From assembly GCF_903969135.1 (NCBI RefSeq), contig NZ_LR824569.1:806001-870000 (forward strand): 64,000 bases of DNA, written 5' to 3'. Of the stretch, positions 17,415 to 26,762 are shown piece by piece. Each line of letters begins with the position of its first letter. Position 1 is the first letter of the stretch. The DNA is from Chryseobacterium sp. JV274. Lineage in GTDB: Bacteria > Bacteroidota > Bacteroidia > Flavobacteriales > Weeksellaceae. Both the position numbers and the translations under genes were made by a program. The notes beneath the pieces were generated by a model that had not been told where the DNA came from, made no database searches, and saw only the letters and a program-made list of their open reading frames with translations.

Positions 17415-17445
17415 ATAAAAAAAGAAATTATCTGACTTATTTTTT

Positions 17446-18366
17446 TTAATTAAAAGATTTTCGGAACTCCAGTGGAGTTTGTTTTGTAGTTTTTTTGAAT
17501 AATTTACTAAATGACTGAGGATATTCAAATCCGAGCTGATAAGCAATTTCTGTAACGGTTAAGTTGGAAGCAGTTAATAATTTCTTAGCTTTTTCAATTA
17601 AATGTTCATGGATATATTGTTGAGTATTCTGTCCTATTGTATTGCGCAGCAGATCTGTCATATAATCGGGCGAAAGGTGAAGTTCACCAGCAAGAAAATG
17701 CACTGTCGGCAGCCCTTGGGTAAGAGCTTGTTCGTTGTTAAAATAATCCTTCAAAATTTGCTCAAGTCTAGTGACAATATCATTATTCACTGATTTTCTG
17801 GTAAGAAACTGTCGGTTATAAAAACGATTGGAATAACTCAATAAAAGATCCAGGTGAGATACTACAACATCCTGACTGTAATGGTCTATATTATTCTTCA
17901 GTTCCTGTTGTAACTGTTTCAGTAAAGATGAAATTACAATATTTTCTTTTTCTGAAAGATGCAGGGCCTCTGCTATGGAATAAGAGAAAAAACCATATTG
18001 ATCTATATTTTTCCCTAAAGAATATGGACGGATTAGCTCCGCCTTGAATACTAACATATATCCTTTAACAGGATTATTTTTTATGGATGTTACTGAAAAT
18101 ATCTGTCCTGGTTTTGTAAAAGTCATCATCCCTTCATCAAAATCATAATCTTTAAGACCATATTTAAAATTCCCGTTACTGCCTTTTTTAAGAACAATGC
18201 AATAAAAGTCGTTAGTAAAATGATTCCATATATCGCTATGCTGATAGCTTAATGATTCAAAATCAATTACACTTATCAAAGGATGATCCGGCTGAGGAAG
18301 AGCAAACAAACGATGCAGTTCTGAAATAGATCTTATCACATAAGGTCCTGAATAAGGTTTTTTCAT
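17446..18366 (-). CDS. AraC-family transcriptional regulator
   Basis: This 306-residue regulator has an N-terminal cupin-like sensor region (about 15-150; FYCIVLKKGSNGNFKYG, MMTFTKPGQIFSV). Its C-terminal AraC DNA-binding domain (about 205-306) has two helix-turn-helices: VHFLAGELHLSPDYMTDLLRN, and TVTEIAYQLGFEYPQSFSKLFKK with the family signature QTPLEFR. It lies 17 bases after the SDR gene at 18384 in the same direction, so it is probably cotranscribed and may control that reductase. The N-terminal fold is the one often annotated as the AraC-binding-like domain. The signal is unknown. Confidence 0.93.
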   Translation of the reverse strand: MKKPYSGPYVIRSISELHRLFALPQPDHPLISVIDFESLSYQHSDIWNHFTNDFYCIVLKKGSNGNFKYGLKDYDFDEGMMTFTKPGQIFSVTSIKNNPVKGYMLVFKAELIRPYSLGKNIDQYGFFSYSIAEALHLSEKENIVISSLLKQLQQELKNNIDHYSQDVVVSHLDLLLSYSNRFYNRQFLTRKSVNNDIVTRLEQILKDYFNNEQALTQGLPTVHFLAGELHLSPDYMTDLLRNTIGQNTQQYIHEHLIEKAKKLLTASNLTVTEIAYQLGFEYPQSFSKLFKKTTKQTPLEFRKSFN

Positions 18367-18383
18367 TTATTCAAATTTACACA

Positions 18384-19208
18384 TTATTTAAAATCCGTAG
18401 AAAAGGAAAGATGTTTCCATTGCTCTAGTTCTTCAGTTTCATTTTTTCTATGTTCAAGAATTGATTCATAACTATCCTTCCCTAAAATCAGATGTAAGGG
18501 CGGATTGCTTAAAGTACTAATATTATAAAGTATTTGAGCAAGTTTCACGGGATCACCAGGCTGATAACCATGGAAGCTTTGAAGCATGTCAATATGCTTG
18601 TCCAAGTGATAATCCTCAATCCTATTTTCTGCAGCCGTCAAAGTTGCCTCACTCATAAAACCTGTACGGAACATTCCGGGAGCCACTACTGTCACATTCA
18701 CCCCGAAAACTTTGACTTCTTGTGCAAGAGCTTCTGAAAGTCCTATGACAGCAAATTTTGAAGCATTATAACTGCCTGTATTGGCATAACCAACATATCC
18801 CATATTGGAAGAAATATTGATAATATGTCCTGATCTCTGTTTTCTTAGAAATGGCATAGTGTGTCTAATAACATTAACCATCCCAAACAGGTTTACATCC
18901 ATTGTTTTGCGGAATTCTTCATCCTTTATTTCTTCTACACTGCCTGCTAAATAATAGCCTGCATTATTAAGAACCACATCAATGCCACCAAAATGCTGAA
19001 TACCTTTTTTAATAGCATTTTTTACATCCTCATCATTCGTAATATCAACCTGTAAAGAGAGTAAATTTTCTGTATCTCCATTATTTACATGTTGTATGTT
19101 CCGGGAAATGGCTATTACTTTATCTCCTTTATGTAAAACTTCTTTTACCGCTTCAAGTCCCATTCCTCTTGATGCTCCGGTTATAAACCACACTTTTTGC
19201 TTATTCAT
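18384..19208 (-). CDS. SDR-family oxidoreductase
   Basis: This 274-residue classical SDR has the cofactor motif TGASRGMG at 10-17. Arg37 in AISRNI favours NADP(H). It has VVLNNAGYY, catalytic Ser in NISSNMG and YNASK. The long C-terminal part (PVKLAQILYNISTLSNPPLHLILGKDSYESILEHRKNETEEL) is that of the 17-beta-HSD-like SDR5 or retinol-dehydrogenase-type subfamily, which often carries a substrate-binding C-terminal helix. It is followed after 17 bases by an AraC regulator, a very common arrangement. The substrate cannot be predicted. The two SDR genes in this stretch are not close copies of each other. Confidence 0.92.
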   Translation of the reverse strand: MNKQKVWFITGASRGMGLEAVKEVLHKGDKVIAISRNIQHVNNGDTENLLSLQVDITNDEDVKNAIKKGIQHFGGIDVVLNNAGYYLAGSVEEIKDEEFRKTMDVNLFGMVNVIRHTMPFLRKQRSGHIINISSNMGYVGYANTGSYNASKFAVIGLSEALAQEVKVFGVNVTVVAPGMFRTGFMSEATLTAAENRIEDYHLDKHIDMLQSFHGYQPGDPVKLAQILYNISTLSNPPLHLILGKDSYESILEHRKNETEELEQWKHLSFSTDFK

Positions 19209-19340
19209 AATATATATCTTATTAATGATGCAAAGTTCGGATTTCGGAAAGATCAGGAAGTGTTCAAATCACCGTTTATTGTATTCAAAAGCAGGATATA
19301 AATTATTCTAGAGAGAGAGAGAAAGATAAAAAAAGTCTTA

Positions 19341-20195
19341 TTACAAATTTGAAATATAATCCATCAGCTCCCGCTTACTGCTTTCAAAATCAAAAGCATC
19401 ATACACCATAAAGTATCTGTTTTTATCAACGCAGTTGCGATACATAGATTTAGCGAGTGCTAATTTTTTATTATCAAAACTGATAGCTTTTACCAGATCT
19501 CTTATTTGTGCGGAAGTAAACATTGAAGTGCGCATCTGCTGATTGATCATAGCTATTTTACCATCATCAAACTTCTCATTCCTTATCATCATATCAAAAA
19601 ACTGGCGGAAAGAATTATTATCCATTACATTACCCTGATTATATCCATCTCCGGACTGGTTTCCGTAAGGATTGTTCCATACATCATTCCAGTCATTGAA
19701 GCCATATTGGCCCTGAACAGGATAAGAATCCAGAAGATATAACCCTTCATTGGTAAAAAAATCCAGCACCATTCTGTTATTATTGCGAAGCATAAGCGTG
19801 GTTCTGTAAATCAGAAAACCATTTTCGTAGATAGAAACAGGCATTCTTCCTGACGACAAATCAAAGAACCTGTATTTCCCGGAACCATTGGCTATCATCT
19901 GATCTCCAATTTCAACAGTGAAAAAGCCTTGCTCAGGAATTCTCAGAAAAACTTCCGCATAGCCATAGTTCCTGTTCCACTGATAATTTGGATGGGTATT
20001 TCTATTTCTCTGAGGAATCGTATTATTTCCAGGTCTCATCCCATCAGGAGTTTTATTTCTTTCATTTAAACTTTTGGGAGATCTCATTTCTGAGGTAGAA
20101 GCTTCATTCTTTAATAACTCTCCAACCTGACCTGCTTCCTGGGCAAAAGAGCTGATCCCCGCTAAAAGCATCCCACTGATAAAAATCTTTTTCAT
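19341..20195 (-). CDS. DUF4476 secreted protein
   Basis: This 284-residue exported protein has a signal peptide MKKIFISGMLLAGISSFAQ. A frame beginning seven codons earlier would spoil the signal peptide, so the start at 20195 is chosen. Residues 30-75 are low-complexity and polar. A beta-rich part (about 75-160; EVFLRIPEQGFFTVEIGDQM) may bind the cell surface. Next comes a Gly/Asn/Asp/Tyr linker. The C-terminal 95 residues match DUF4476: FDMMIRNEKFDDGKIAMINQ ... FTSAQIRDLVKAISFDNKKLALAKSMYRNCVDKNRYFMVYDAF. DUF4476 is found in animals and Bacteroidota and has no known function. It appears to stand alone. Confidence 0.85.
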   Translation of the reverse strand: MKKIFISGMLLAGISSFAQEAGQVGELLKNEASTSEMRSPKSLNERNKTPDGMRPGNNTIPQRNRNTHPNYQWNRNYGYAEVFLRIPEQGFFTVEIGDQMIANGSGKYRFFDLSSGRMPVSIYENGFLIYRTTLMLRNNNRMVLDFFTNEGLYLLDSYPVQGQYGFNDWNDVWNNPYGNQSGDGYNQGNVMDNNSFRQFFDMMIRNEKFDDGKIAMINQQMRTSMFTSAQIRDLVKAISFDNKKLALAKSMYRNCVDKNRYFMVYDAFDFESSKRELMDYISNL

Positions 20196-20247
20196 ACTTG
20201 AAATTTCAAAAATCAATCTCCATTTTCATGCCAAAAGCCACATAAAA

Positions 20248-20275
20248 AAGGCTGTCTCAAAAAGAAACAGCCTTT
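20248..20275 (-). terminator. terminator of lpdA
   Basis: AAAGGCTGT pairs with ACAGCCTTT around a ten-base loop. On the minus strand it ends in a T run, about 40 bases after lpdA. Confidence 0.8.
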
Positions 20276-20316
20276 AATTTTTAAATATTTAAATGATTAA
20301 ATTTTTTAATCAATTA

Positions 20317-21720
20317 TTACATATGAATTGGTCTTTTCCCTGTAGCATCCAATGCAGCTTCCTTAATAGCTTCTGCATAAGTTGGGTGAGCATGAGAACT
20401 TCTTGCAATATCTTCAGCACTTGCACGGAATTCCATAGCAATTACTCCTTCAGCAATAAGGTCAGCAGCTCTGGCTCCGATGATGTGCATTCCTAAAACC
20501 TCATCTGTTTTTTCGTCTGCAATAATCTTAACAAGACCATCAACATCACCACTTGCACGGCTTCTACCTAATGCTCTCATTGGGAAAGAACCTACTTTGT
20601 AAGCTACTCCTTCTTCTTTCAGCTGCTCTTCAGTTTTACCAACTCCTGCAACTTCCGGCCATGTATAAACAACACCAGGAATCAGGTTATAGTTGATGTG
20701 AGGTTTTTGTCCTGCTAATGTTTCAGCAACAAAAACTCCTTCTTCTTCAGCTTTGTGAGCCAACATAGCCCCTTTGATAACGTCACCAATAGCATAGATA
20801 TTCGCAACATTCGTTTGTAGGTGGTCGTTTACTTTTACTCTTCCTCTTTCGTCAAGTTCTACCCCTGCTTTCTCAAGGCCAAGCCCATCTGTGTAAGGTT
20901 TTCTTCCTACAGAAACCAAGCAGTAATCTCCTTCTACTACTACTTCTTCTCCTTTTTTATCTTTAGCTGTGATTTTTACAGTATCTCCGTTTCTTTCAAC
21001 CGCAGAAACCGCAGTAGAAAGCATAAACTTCATTCCTTGTTTTTTAAGAACTTTAGTCAATTCTTTGCTTAAAGCTCCATCCATTCCAGGGATGATTTTA
21101 TCCATAAATTCTACAACAGTTACCTGAGCTCCTAATCTTAGGTATACAGAACCTAGTTCCAGGCCGATAACACCACCTCCGATTACTACTAAATGCTTAG
21201 GAATTTCTTTAAGGTTTAAAGCTTCCGTAGAAGTAATCACTCTTTCTTTATCTAAAGAGATGAAAGGCAATGCAGATGGTTTAGAACCTGTTGCAATGAT
21301 TGTATATTTAGATTCGATAGTTTCAGAAGAACCGTCGTTTTTTGTAACTTTAATCTGAGTAGCAGATTCGAAGCTTCCCACACCTTCAAAAACAGTAATT
21401 TTGTTTTTGTTCATCAGGTAGCTGATTCCATCTGTATTCTGCTTGATCACTTCATTTTTACGTTCGATCATTCTTGTAATATCCGCTTGCGGCTCATTGA
21501 TGATGATTCCGTGACCTGCAAAATTGTGTTTTGCATTTTCGAAATGCTCAGAGCTGTCAAGAAGCGCTTTTGACGGAATACATCCAACATTAAGACAAGT
21601 TCCGCCTAAAGTTGAATATTTTTCAATAATTGCTGTTTTGAAACCTAACTGTGCTGCACGGATAGCAGCAACATAACCACCGGGACCAGAACCTATTACG
21701 GTAACATCGAATTGACTCAT
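20317..21720 (-). CDS. lpdA: dihydrolipoyl dehydrogenase (E3)
   Basis: This 467-residue flavoprotein re-oxidises dihydrolipoamide in the pyruvate, 2-oxoglutarate, branched-chain and glycine-cleavage complexes. It shows the FAD-binding GSGPGG at 10-15. The redox disulfide is GGTCLNVGCIPSK with Cys42 and Cys47. The NAD-binding loop is GGGVIGLELGSVYLRLG, and the second FAD motif is VYAIGDV. The catalytic His445-x4-Glu450 pair lies in HAHPTYAEAIKEA. The length is normal. It is a stand-alone gene with a complete -33/-7 promoter and its own terminator, so E3 is made apart from the E1/E2 genes, as fits a subunit shared by several complexes. Confidence 0.97.
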   Translation of the reverse strand: MSQFDVTVIGSGPGGYVAAIRAAQLGFKTAIIEKYSTLGGTCLNVGCIPSKALLDSSEHFENAKHNFAGHGIIINEPQADITRMIERKNEVIKQNTDGISYLMNKNKITVFEGVGSFESATQIKVTKNDGSSETIESKYTIIATGSKPSALPFISLDKERVITSTEALNLKEIPKHLVVIGGGVIGLELGSVYLRLGAQVTVVEFMDKIIPGMDGALSKELTKVLKKQGMKFMLSTAVSAVERNGDTVKITAKDKKGEEVVVEGDYCLVSVGRKPYTDGLGLEKAGVELDERGRVKVNDHLQTNVANIYAIGDVIKGAMLAHKAEEEGVFVAETLAGQKPHINYNLIPGVVYTWPEVAGVGKTEEQLKEEGVAYKVGSFPMRALGRSRASGDVDGLVKIIADEKTDEVLGMHIIGARAADLIAEGVIAMEFRASAEDIARSSHAHPTYAEAIKEAALDATGKRPIHM

Positions 21721-21763
21721 GTTATTTTATGAATTTGTTTATTATTATCTATCTTAATTCTCA

Positions 21764-21794
21764 CAAATTTACATATAAATTACTAAGCACCAAA
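21764..21794 (-). promoter_or_regulatory. promoter of lpdA
   Basis: Minus-strand TTTG (21791-21794), exactly 19 bases, then TAAATTTG (21764-21771) is a full consensus match. It lies about 43 bases upstream of the start codon. Confidence 0.8.
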
Positions 21795-21850
21795 GTGAGT
21801 TTTATCAATTTTAAAAATGATAATTATATGTTTTTGTTTTATGAAAAATG

Positions 21851-22237
21851 TTATTTTATGAATTTTATATTTTCCTCATTCCCCTCTTTCAAATAAATTG
21901 CTGTAAAGATGAGTGGTTTCTCTGCTGATGCATTATCAAAATGGAGAATCGTAGTATTTTTAGGTTCATAGAAAGCATCACCTTCCCGAAGAAGAACGCT
22001 TTTCTGTCCTTCTATCTGAAAAATAGCTTCTCCGGACTTTATGATTCCTACTACCGGACATTGATGCACATGTTTGGGAGCAGCCAGCCCTGCAGCCATT
22101 GTTATTTCCTGAATTTCTGCTGATTTAACACTCTGATCAAGAGAAGTTTTTAATAATTCTTTTCTGGAGATAGTCTTCTGCTGAGCCATGATTACAACAG
22201 AATTCAGCATCAAAACAGCAATTATAAATGGTTTCAT
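21851..22237 (-). CDS. secreted cupin-domain protein
   Basis: This 128-residue protein has a signal peptide (residues 1-18, VVIMAQQ) and a single cupin barrel. The metal-binding motif is PKHVHQCPVVGIIKSGEAIFQIEG (HxH followed by the hallmark G-E), and the second motif is EGDAFYEPKNTTILHFDN with the last His. Periplasmic single-domain cupins of this kind are common in Bacteroidota. Many are annotated as cupin-domain proteins without known substrate, and they may be dioxygenase-like or act on small molecules. No catalytic function can be assigned. It lies upstream of lpdA in the same direction, but lpdA has its own promoter. Confidence 0.88.
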   Translation of the reverse strand: MKPFIIAVLMLNSVVIMAQQKTISRKELLKTSLDQSVKSAEIQEITMAAGLAAPKHVHQCPVVGIIKSGEAIFQIEGQKSVLLREGDAFYEPKNTTILHFDNASAEKPLIFTAIYLKEGNEENIKFIK

Positions 22238-22287
22238 TGATTTGGTATTTAATTCTACTGCTTGTTTTTATTAAATCAGCTAAAATA

Positions 22288-22632
22288 TCACACATCCAAC
22301 TTTCCTTGTCCAAATGCACCTGTACTTTCAAAAAATGAACCTCCATATACATACCATTCAAGGCTTTCCAGATACTCTACTGCATTTTCCGGGGTTATCT
22401 GTGAACGATCTTTTTTAGAAACAATTCCTTTGTACCATCTTCCCGACTTGGAAAAACTTTCATTTTCAACAAAATAATGAATCCATATTCTCTGACACAG
22501 TTTGCATTGTTGAATGGAAACTTCTCCATATCTTCCGTTCGTATGGTCTATACCTAATTCGGAACTTCTAAATTCTGTATAATTGAAGTCAGGTTTTTCA
22601 CAAGCGCATCCTATTTTCGGGATTTTATTCAT
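22288..22632 (-). CDS. small CxC/CxxC hypothetical protein
   Basis: This 114-residue cytoplasmic protein is of unrecognised family. Four cysteines are arranged as C9-x-C11 and C43-x2-C46, a likely zinc ribbon. The region after it is rich in aromatic residues (RIWIHYFVENESFSKSGRWYKG) and ends in a Gly/Phe-rich tail. A perfect -7 box and a -33 TTTG precede it. Spacing to the cupin gene is about 50 bases, so they may be cotranscribed. The length and intact frame argue for a real gene; the function is unknown. Confidence 0.72.
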   Translation of the reverse strand: MNKIPKIGCACEKPDFNYTEFRSSELGIDHTNGRYGEVSIQQCKLCQRIWIHYFVENESFSKSGRWYKGIVSKKDRSQITPENAVEYLESLEWYVYGGSFFESTGAFGQGKLDV

Positions 22633-22652
22633 TACGATCTATTTTATCACCC

Positions 22653-22685
22653 CAAATCTAAGAAAATAAAACCCCATAAGACAAA
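22653..22685 (-). promoter_or_regulatory. promoter of the CxC/CxxC protein gene
   Basis: Minus-strand TTTG (22682-22685) and TAGATTTG (22653-22660) are separated by 21 bases. The -7 box is perfect and the spacing two longer than usual. Confidence 0.5.
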
Positions 22686-22698
22686 TAGTCCGGCAATA

Positions 22699-23778
22699 CT
22701 ACTTCATTAAATCCAGCAATACCCTTTCGTATTTATCCAAAATAATATTCTTTGAAAACCTTGATTTAATAGAGTTTCTTATTGCATCTTTATTATAATT
22801 GTTCTGCAATACTTTTACAATCTGTTGTGCAAAACCATCATAGTTTTCAATATTGGCAACTTCACCGTTTACATTATGCTGAATAATTTCATTGATTCCT
22901 CCGGGGCAGTTGTTGGCTAGAGAATAAGTTCCGCAGGCTCCCGCTTCCAGAAGTACATTGGGAAAACCTTCATACCTCGAAGAAAGTACAAATAAATCTG
23001 CATATTTCAGATATTGGTAGGGATTATCCTGTCTGCCGTGAAAAATTACTTTTTTTAATCCTAAGAGTTCTTTGGTCTGATATAAGATCTCCTTATCTTT
23101 TCCATCACCCAGAATATGAAGCATAATATTTTCATTCTTCAGTCTGGAAAAAACCTTCAACAGGTTATCAAATCCTTTTCTGGATGATAAGTTGCCAATG
23201 GCCACTACGTTTTTATAGTTGTATTTGAAGCATTCTGGTTTTAAAGAGAGTGCCATTTTATCTTCAATAAAATCAAAGTCTACAGGATTATTGATCTTGA
23301 CAATTTTTTTCTTTTTAATATTAAAATTATCAACAAGATCCTTCATCATATCATCACTCTGCGCAATGATTCTCTGATAGTTATTGTAAAAATTATAGAA
23401 AAACTTAATCTCTTTACGGGTTACATGCTGGGTAACGACATTGGTTTCCCGGGCAATGAATTTGGTTCTTGGAAAGAGTTTGATGAATAAGGATAAGTAA
23501 GCATTTACCTCTCCGAAACCTGAAAAAACAATATCTGGTTTTCTTCGGTAGATTTCACCTAAAATAGGCTTTAAAGAATGTCTTATTCTTTCGGTATTGA
23601 TATCGATAATTTCGACGTCTTTTTTCAGAAAATTCAAATATCCGCCTTGTTTACGTAACAGCAAAATCTTGGGTTCAAACCGATCTCTGGAAAGATGATT
23701 CGCAATAGTAGTAACAATTCTTTCTGCTCCCCCGGTTTCTAAGTCCGGCAGAATAAATATGACAGATATCTTTTTCAT
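22699..23778 (-). CDS. glycosyltransferase family 4 (GT-B fold)
   Basis: This 359-residue GT-B glycosyltransferase has an N-terminal acceptor domain starting with VIFILPDLETGGAERIVTTIANHL, the usual GGAER motif of the family. Its C-terminal nucleotide-sugar domain includes VVAIGNLSSRKGFDNLLKVF, LHILGDGKDKE, VIFHGRQDNPYQYLKYADLFVLSSRYEGFPNVLLEAGACG (the EX7E-type motif) and NGEVANIENYDGFAQQI. It probably adds a sugar to a surface polysaccharide or lipid-linked glycan; donor and acceptor are not readable. It is an orphan here, with no other glycan genes within 10 kb. Confidence 0.93.
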   Translation of the reverse strand: MKKISVIFILPDLETGGAERIVTTIANHLSRDRFEPKILLLRKQGGYLNFLKKDVEIIDINTERIRHSLKPILGEIYRRKPDIVFSGFGEVNAYLSLFIKLFPRTKFIARETNVVTQHVTRKEIKFFYNFYNNYQRIIAQSDDMMKDLVDNFNIKKKKIVKINNPVDFDFIEDKMALSLKPECFKYNYKNVVAIGNLSSRKGFDNLLKVFSRLKNENIMLHILGDGKDKEILYQTKELLGLKKVIFHGRQDNPYQYLKYADLFVLSSRYEGFPNVLLEAGACGTYSLANNCPGGINEIIQHNVNGEVANIENYDGFAQQIVKVLQNNYNKDAIRNSIKSRFSKNIILDKYERVLLDLMK

Positions 23779-23872
23779 CAGTGTAAAGTTAGTAAAAAGT
23801 TTGGTTATCTTTCAAATATTCCTTTCTTACACTAAAGAACAAAAGTAAGCAAAGTATAAAATTATTGTTACC

Positions 23873-24322
23873 TTAGAAATAGTTTTCAAAGAAAAACCCT
23901 GACCCTGGGATTGAGTCTAATTTAGATTGAATAACAGGATAACGAGAAACCCATCTATGCAGCTCCAAATTACTTTTTATACTATCATTAACAGGAATAG
24001 AAACATATAGTATATTATTATAAATATTATGTTTTAAATACAATACTAAAAACCTTTTACCTATATTTTTCTCAGCTTCAGAAAATGACAAATCTGTCGT
24101 AGATCGTCCTTTATAATTCTTATTCCCTACTTTAAACGAGTATAAAAAATAGAAACCAGTACCTCTTCCATATCCTTTAATGCTATTTATTTTGCCAATT
24201 GCATATTCTCCTTGATTCTTATAATTTTTTTTTAAGTTCTGTCTTAGTGAAAAATCAAAACAAATGATTGCTATTATTAGAAAAAATAAAATTACAAGAT
24301 AATATTTTTTAAAAAAATCCAT
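23873..24322 (-). CDS. membrane-anchored hypothetical protein
   Basis: This 149-residue protein has one N-terminal membrane helix (about 8-27, YLVILFFLIIAIICFDFSL) after a short basic stretch, so the rest is probably periplasmic. The outer part contains GKINSIKGYGRGTGFYFLYSFKVGNKNYKGRSTTDLSFSEAEKNIGKRFLVLYLKHN. This resembles the DUF3592-like beta domain often seen in small membrane-anchored proteins (a KV-GYGR turn and RFLVLYLK strand), but the match is not certain. The DNA is more AT-rich than its neighbours. No partner gene is evident. Confidence 0.68.
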   Translation of the reverse strand: MDFFKKYYLVILFFLIIAIICFDFSLRQNLKKNYKNQGEYAIGKINSIKGYGRGTGFYFLYSFKVGNKNYKGRSTTDLSFSEAEKNIGKRFLVLYLKHNIYNNILYVSIPVNDSIKSNLELHRWVSRYPVIQSKLDSIPGSGFFFENYF

Positions 24323-24350
24323 TTATCTCTATTTATAAACTTTTAAATAC

Positions 24351-24381
24351 AATAAAAGCCCTTATAAACAGGGCTTTTATT
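24351..24381 (-). terminator. terminator of recQ
   Basis: AATAAAAGCCC pairs perfectly with GGGCTTTTATT around a nine-base loop, 19 bases downstream of recQ. It could also terminate in the other direction. Confidence 0.85.
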
Positions 24382-24399
24382 GTGTTCTGATTTGTTCTT

Positions 24400-26604
24400 T
24401 TAGTTAGCTACATCGCTGATAAATTTAATCCTCAGCATTCTCACTTCTTCATCGGACAGTTCATCCCCAAATTCATCCAGTAATACCTTCATGCTGTCAC
24501 TTTCAGATTCGTTCATGAACTCCATGAAGCCGTCTACGATATCTTCATCAAAATTATCTTCAATATAATAGTCGATATTCAGCTTTGTTCCCTGATATAC
24601 AATTCTTTCCATTTCTTTCAGGAGTTCATCCATAGAAAGGTTTTTGGCTCTTGCAATATCTTCAAGGTCAATCTTTTTATCAGTACTCTGGATAATGAAA
24701 ACTTTATGGCTCGATTTATTGGCCACCTGTTTCAAAACCATATCCTGAGTACGTTCTATATTGTTGTCTTCTACATATGTTTTGATGTAATCAGCGAATT
24801 CTTTACCATACTTTTTAGCTTTTCCTTCGCCTACTCCATAGATTTTGGTAATTTCATCTACTGTAATCGGATACTGAACGGTCATATCCTCCAAACTTGG
24901 ATCCATAAATACAGTATATGGTGGAATTCCATGTTTTTTGGCAACTTTCTTTCTAAGTTCTTTCAACAGATTAAAAAGGTTCTGATCCATACCTCCGCTA
25001 GCCTGCTGCTGTACCTGATCGCTCTCAGCTTTTGCCTGGGTAAGGTCAAATTCTCTGTCTTCAGCGATTAAAAATACGTCTTTAGAAGTACCATTCAGGA
25101 CCGTTTTTCCTTTTTCTGTAATTTTTAAAACACCGTAGGTTTCAATATCCTTTTGCAAACAATTCTGAACGGTTGCCTGTCTCAGGATTGTTTTCCAGTA
25201 ATTATCTTTTTCTTCTTTTCCAAAGCCAAAATAAGAACTTTGCTCAAGTTTGTAAGATTTTGTCACTGCATTTTCTTTCCCCACGATAACGGAAATCAAA
25301 TCTTTAGACTTGAATTTTTCTCCTGTATCATTAATGAGTTCCAACGTTTTTTTCAAGTCTGCAGTGGCATCCTTTACTTTTGGAGGATTGGATGAGTTGT
25401 CACACATATTGGCTCCGTCTCCTTTTACAGGATCGAAATTTTCTCCAAAATAATACAGGATATATTGTCTTCTGCTCATTGAAGTCTCAGCATAACCTAC
25501 CACTTCATTTAAAAGTTGTAATCCGATTTCTCTTTCTGAAACGGGTTTTTGTGCCAGAAATTTTTCTAATTTCTCAATATCTTTAGGATCATAGAATGCC
25601 AGACAGTGGCCTTCACCTCCGTCTCTTCCTGCTCTTCCTGTTTCCTGGTAGTAGCTTTCCAATGATTTTGGAAAGTCGTAGTGGATCACAAAACGTACAT
25701 CCGGCTTATCAATTCCCATCCCAAAGGCAATGGTAGCAACAATTACATCTACTTCTTCCATCAGGAATTTATCCTGATTGGCAACTCTCACTTTCTGGTC
25801 AAGACCTGCGTGGTAAGGAAGTGCATTGATTCCGTTTACCTGCAGAAGCTGGGCAAATTCTTCAACTTTTCTTCGGCTCAGGCAGTATACAATTCCTGAT
25901 TTCCCTTTATGCTGATTGATAAACCTAACGATTTCCTTGTCTATATTGATTTTAGGACATACCTCATAATATAGATTAGGACGGTTGAAACTTTCTTTGA
26001 ACACCAATGCATTAGTCATTCCTAAAGTCTTCTGGATATCATCCTGAACCTTAGGAGTAGCAGTAGCCGTTAAAGCAATCACCGGTACATTGGCGATTCT
26101 GTCTATAATCTGTTTCAGATTCCGGTATTCTGGTCTGAAATCATGTCCCCACTCTGAAATACAGTGGGCTTCGTCGATAGCAAAGAAAGAAATTTTCACA
26201 TCTTTCAAAAAATCCAGGTAATCATCTTTTATTAATGATTCAGGAGCTACATACAGAAGTTTGGTTTTGCCGCTTTTTATATCGTCAAAAACCTGCTTGG
26301 TCTGCGTTTTGTTTAATGAGGAATTTAATACATGCGCTACCCCATCCTCAGATGAAAGGCCGTTCACTGCATCTACCTGATTCTTCATTAACGCTATCAA
26401 GGGCGAAACGACGATTGCCGTACCTTCCGAAATAAGTGCCGGAAGCTGATAACATAATGATTTTCCACCACCCGTAGGCATTAAAACAAATATATCTTTC
26501 CCATTCAATAGGTTGTCTATAATTTGTTCCTGCTGTCCCTTAAATGTAGAAAACCCAAAATACTTTTTCAATTCGCCTGATAAATTGGCTTTTTTTGCGC
26601 TCAT
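24400..26604 (-). CDS. recQ: ATP-dependent DNA helicase RecQ
   Basis: This 734-residue 3'-5' helicase acts in recombination and replication-fork repair. Motif 0 is [15 protein letters not shown]. Walker A is [14 protein letters not shown], DExH is [16 protein letters not shown], and motif VI is [10 protein letters not shown]. The winged-helix RQC and HRDC domains follow ([19 protein letters not shown]), then an acidic C-terminal tail of about 100 residues beyond the E. coli length. The RQC zinc site is degenerate: the E. coli-type C-x2-C-x2-C segment is replaced by [10 protein letters not shown] with one cysteine. The promoter -7 box is perfect. It stands alone. Confidence 0.96.
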   Translation of the reverse strand: MSAKKANLSGELKKYFGFSTFKGQQEQIIDNLLNGKDIFVLMPTGGGKSLCYQLPALISEGTAIVVSPLIALMKNQVDAVNGLSSEDGVAHVLNSSLNKTQTKQVFDDIKSGKTKLLYVAPESLIKDDYLDFLKDVKISFFAIDEAHCISEWGHDFRPEYRNLKQIIDRIANVPVIALTATATPKVQDDIQKTLGMTNALVFKESFNRPNLYYEVCPKINIDKEIVRFINQHKGKSGIVYCLSRRKVEEFAQLLQVNGINALPYHAGLDQKVRVANQDKFLMEEVDVIVATIAFGMGIDKPDVRFVIHYDFPKSLESYYQETGRAGRDGGEGHCLAFYDPKDIEKLEKFLAQKPVSEREIGLQLLNEVVGYAETSMSRRQYILYYFGENFDPVKGDGANMCDNSSNPPKVKDATADLKKTLELINDTGEKFKSKDLISVIVGKENAVTKSYKLEQSSYFGFGKEEKDNYWKTILRQATVQNCLQKDIETYGVLKITEKGKTVLNGTSKDVFLIAEDREFDLTQAKAESDQVQQQASGGMDQNLFNLLKELRKKVAKKHGIPPYTVFMDPSLEDMTVQYPITVDEITKIYGVGEGKAKKYGKEFADYIKTYVEDNNIERTQDMVLKQVANKSSHKVFIIQSTDKKIDLEDIARAKNLSMDELLKEMERIVYQGTKLNIDYYIEDNFDEDIVDGFMEFMNESESDSMKVLLDEFGDELSDEEVRMLRIKFISDVAN

Positions 26605-26636
26605 CTAATTTTCTATTGCTAAATTTGCATCACACC

Positions 26637-26644
26637 CAAAGTTA
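26637..26644 (-). promoter_or_regulatory. -7 box of recQ
   Basis: Minus-strand TAACTTTG matches TAnnTTTG exactly, 33 bases upstream of the recQ start. TTTT occupies the -33 position. Confidence 0.5.
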
Positions 26645-26762
26645 TAAAAATTTCGCTTAAAATAAAAGCGAACGAATTTATAAAAAATAAAACTTATATT
26701 AAATATTCTTTTTAAAATATAACGTTTTTAAAGAACTTTTTTGTATACCTTATCATCATAAA

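Noticed and set aside
19311..19325. A GA-rich microsatellite-like stretch between two genes
   Set aside because: It is short and occurs outside coding or promoter signals, so no role can be supported.
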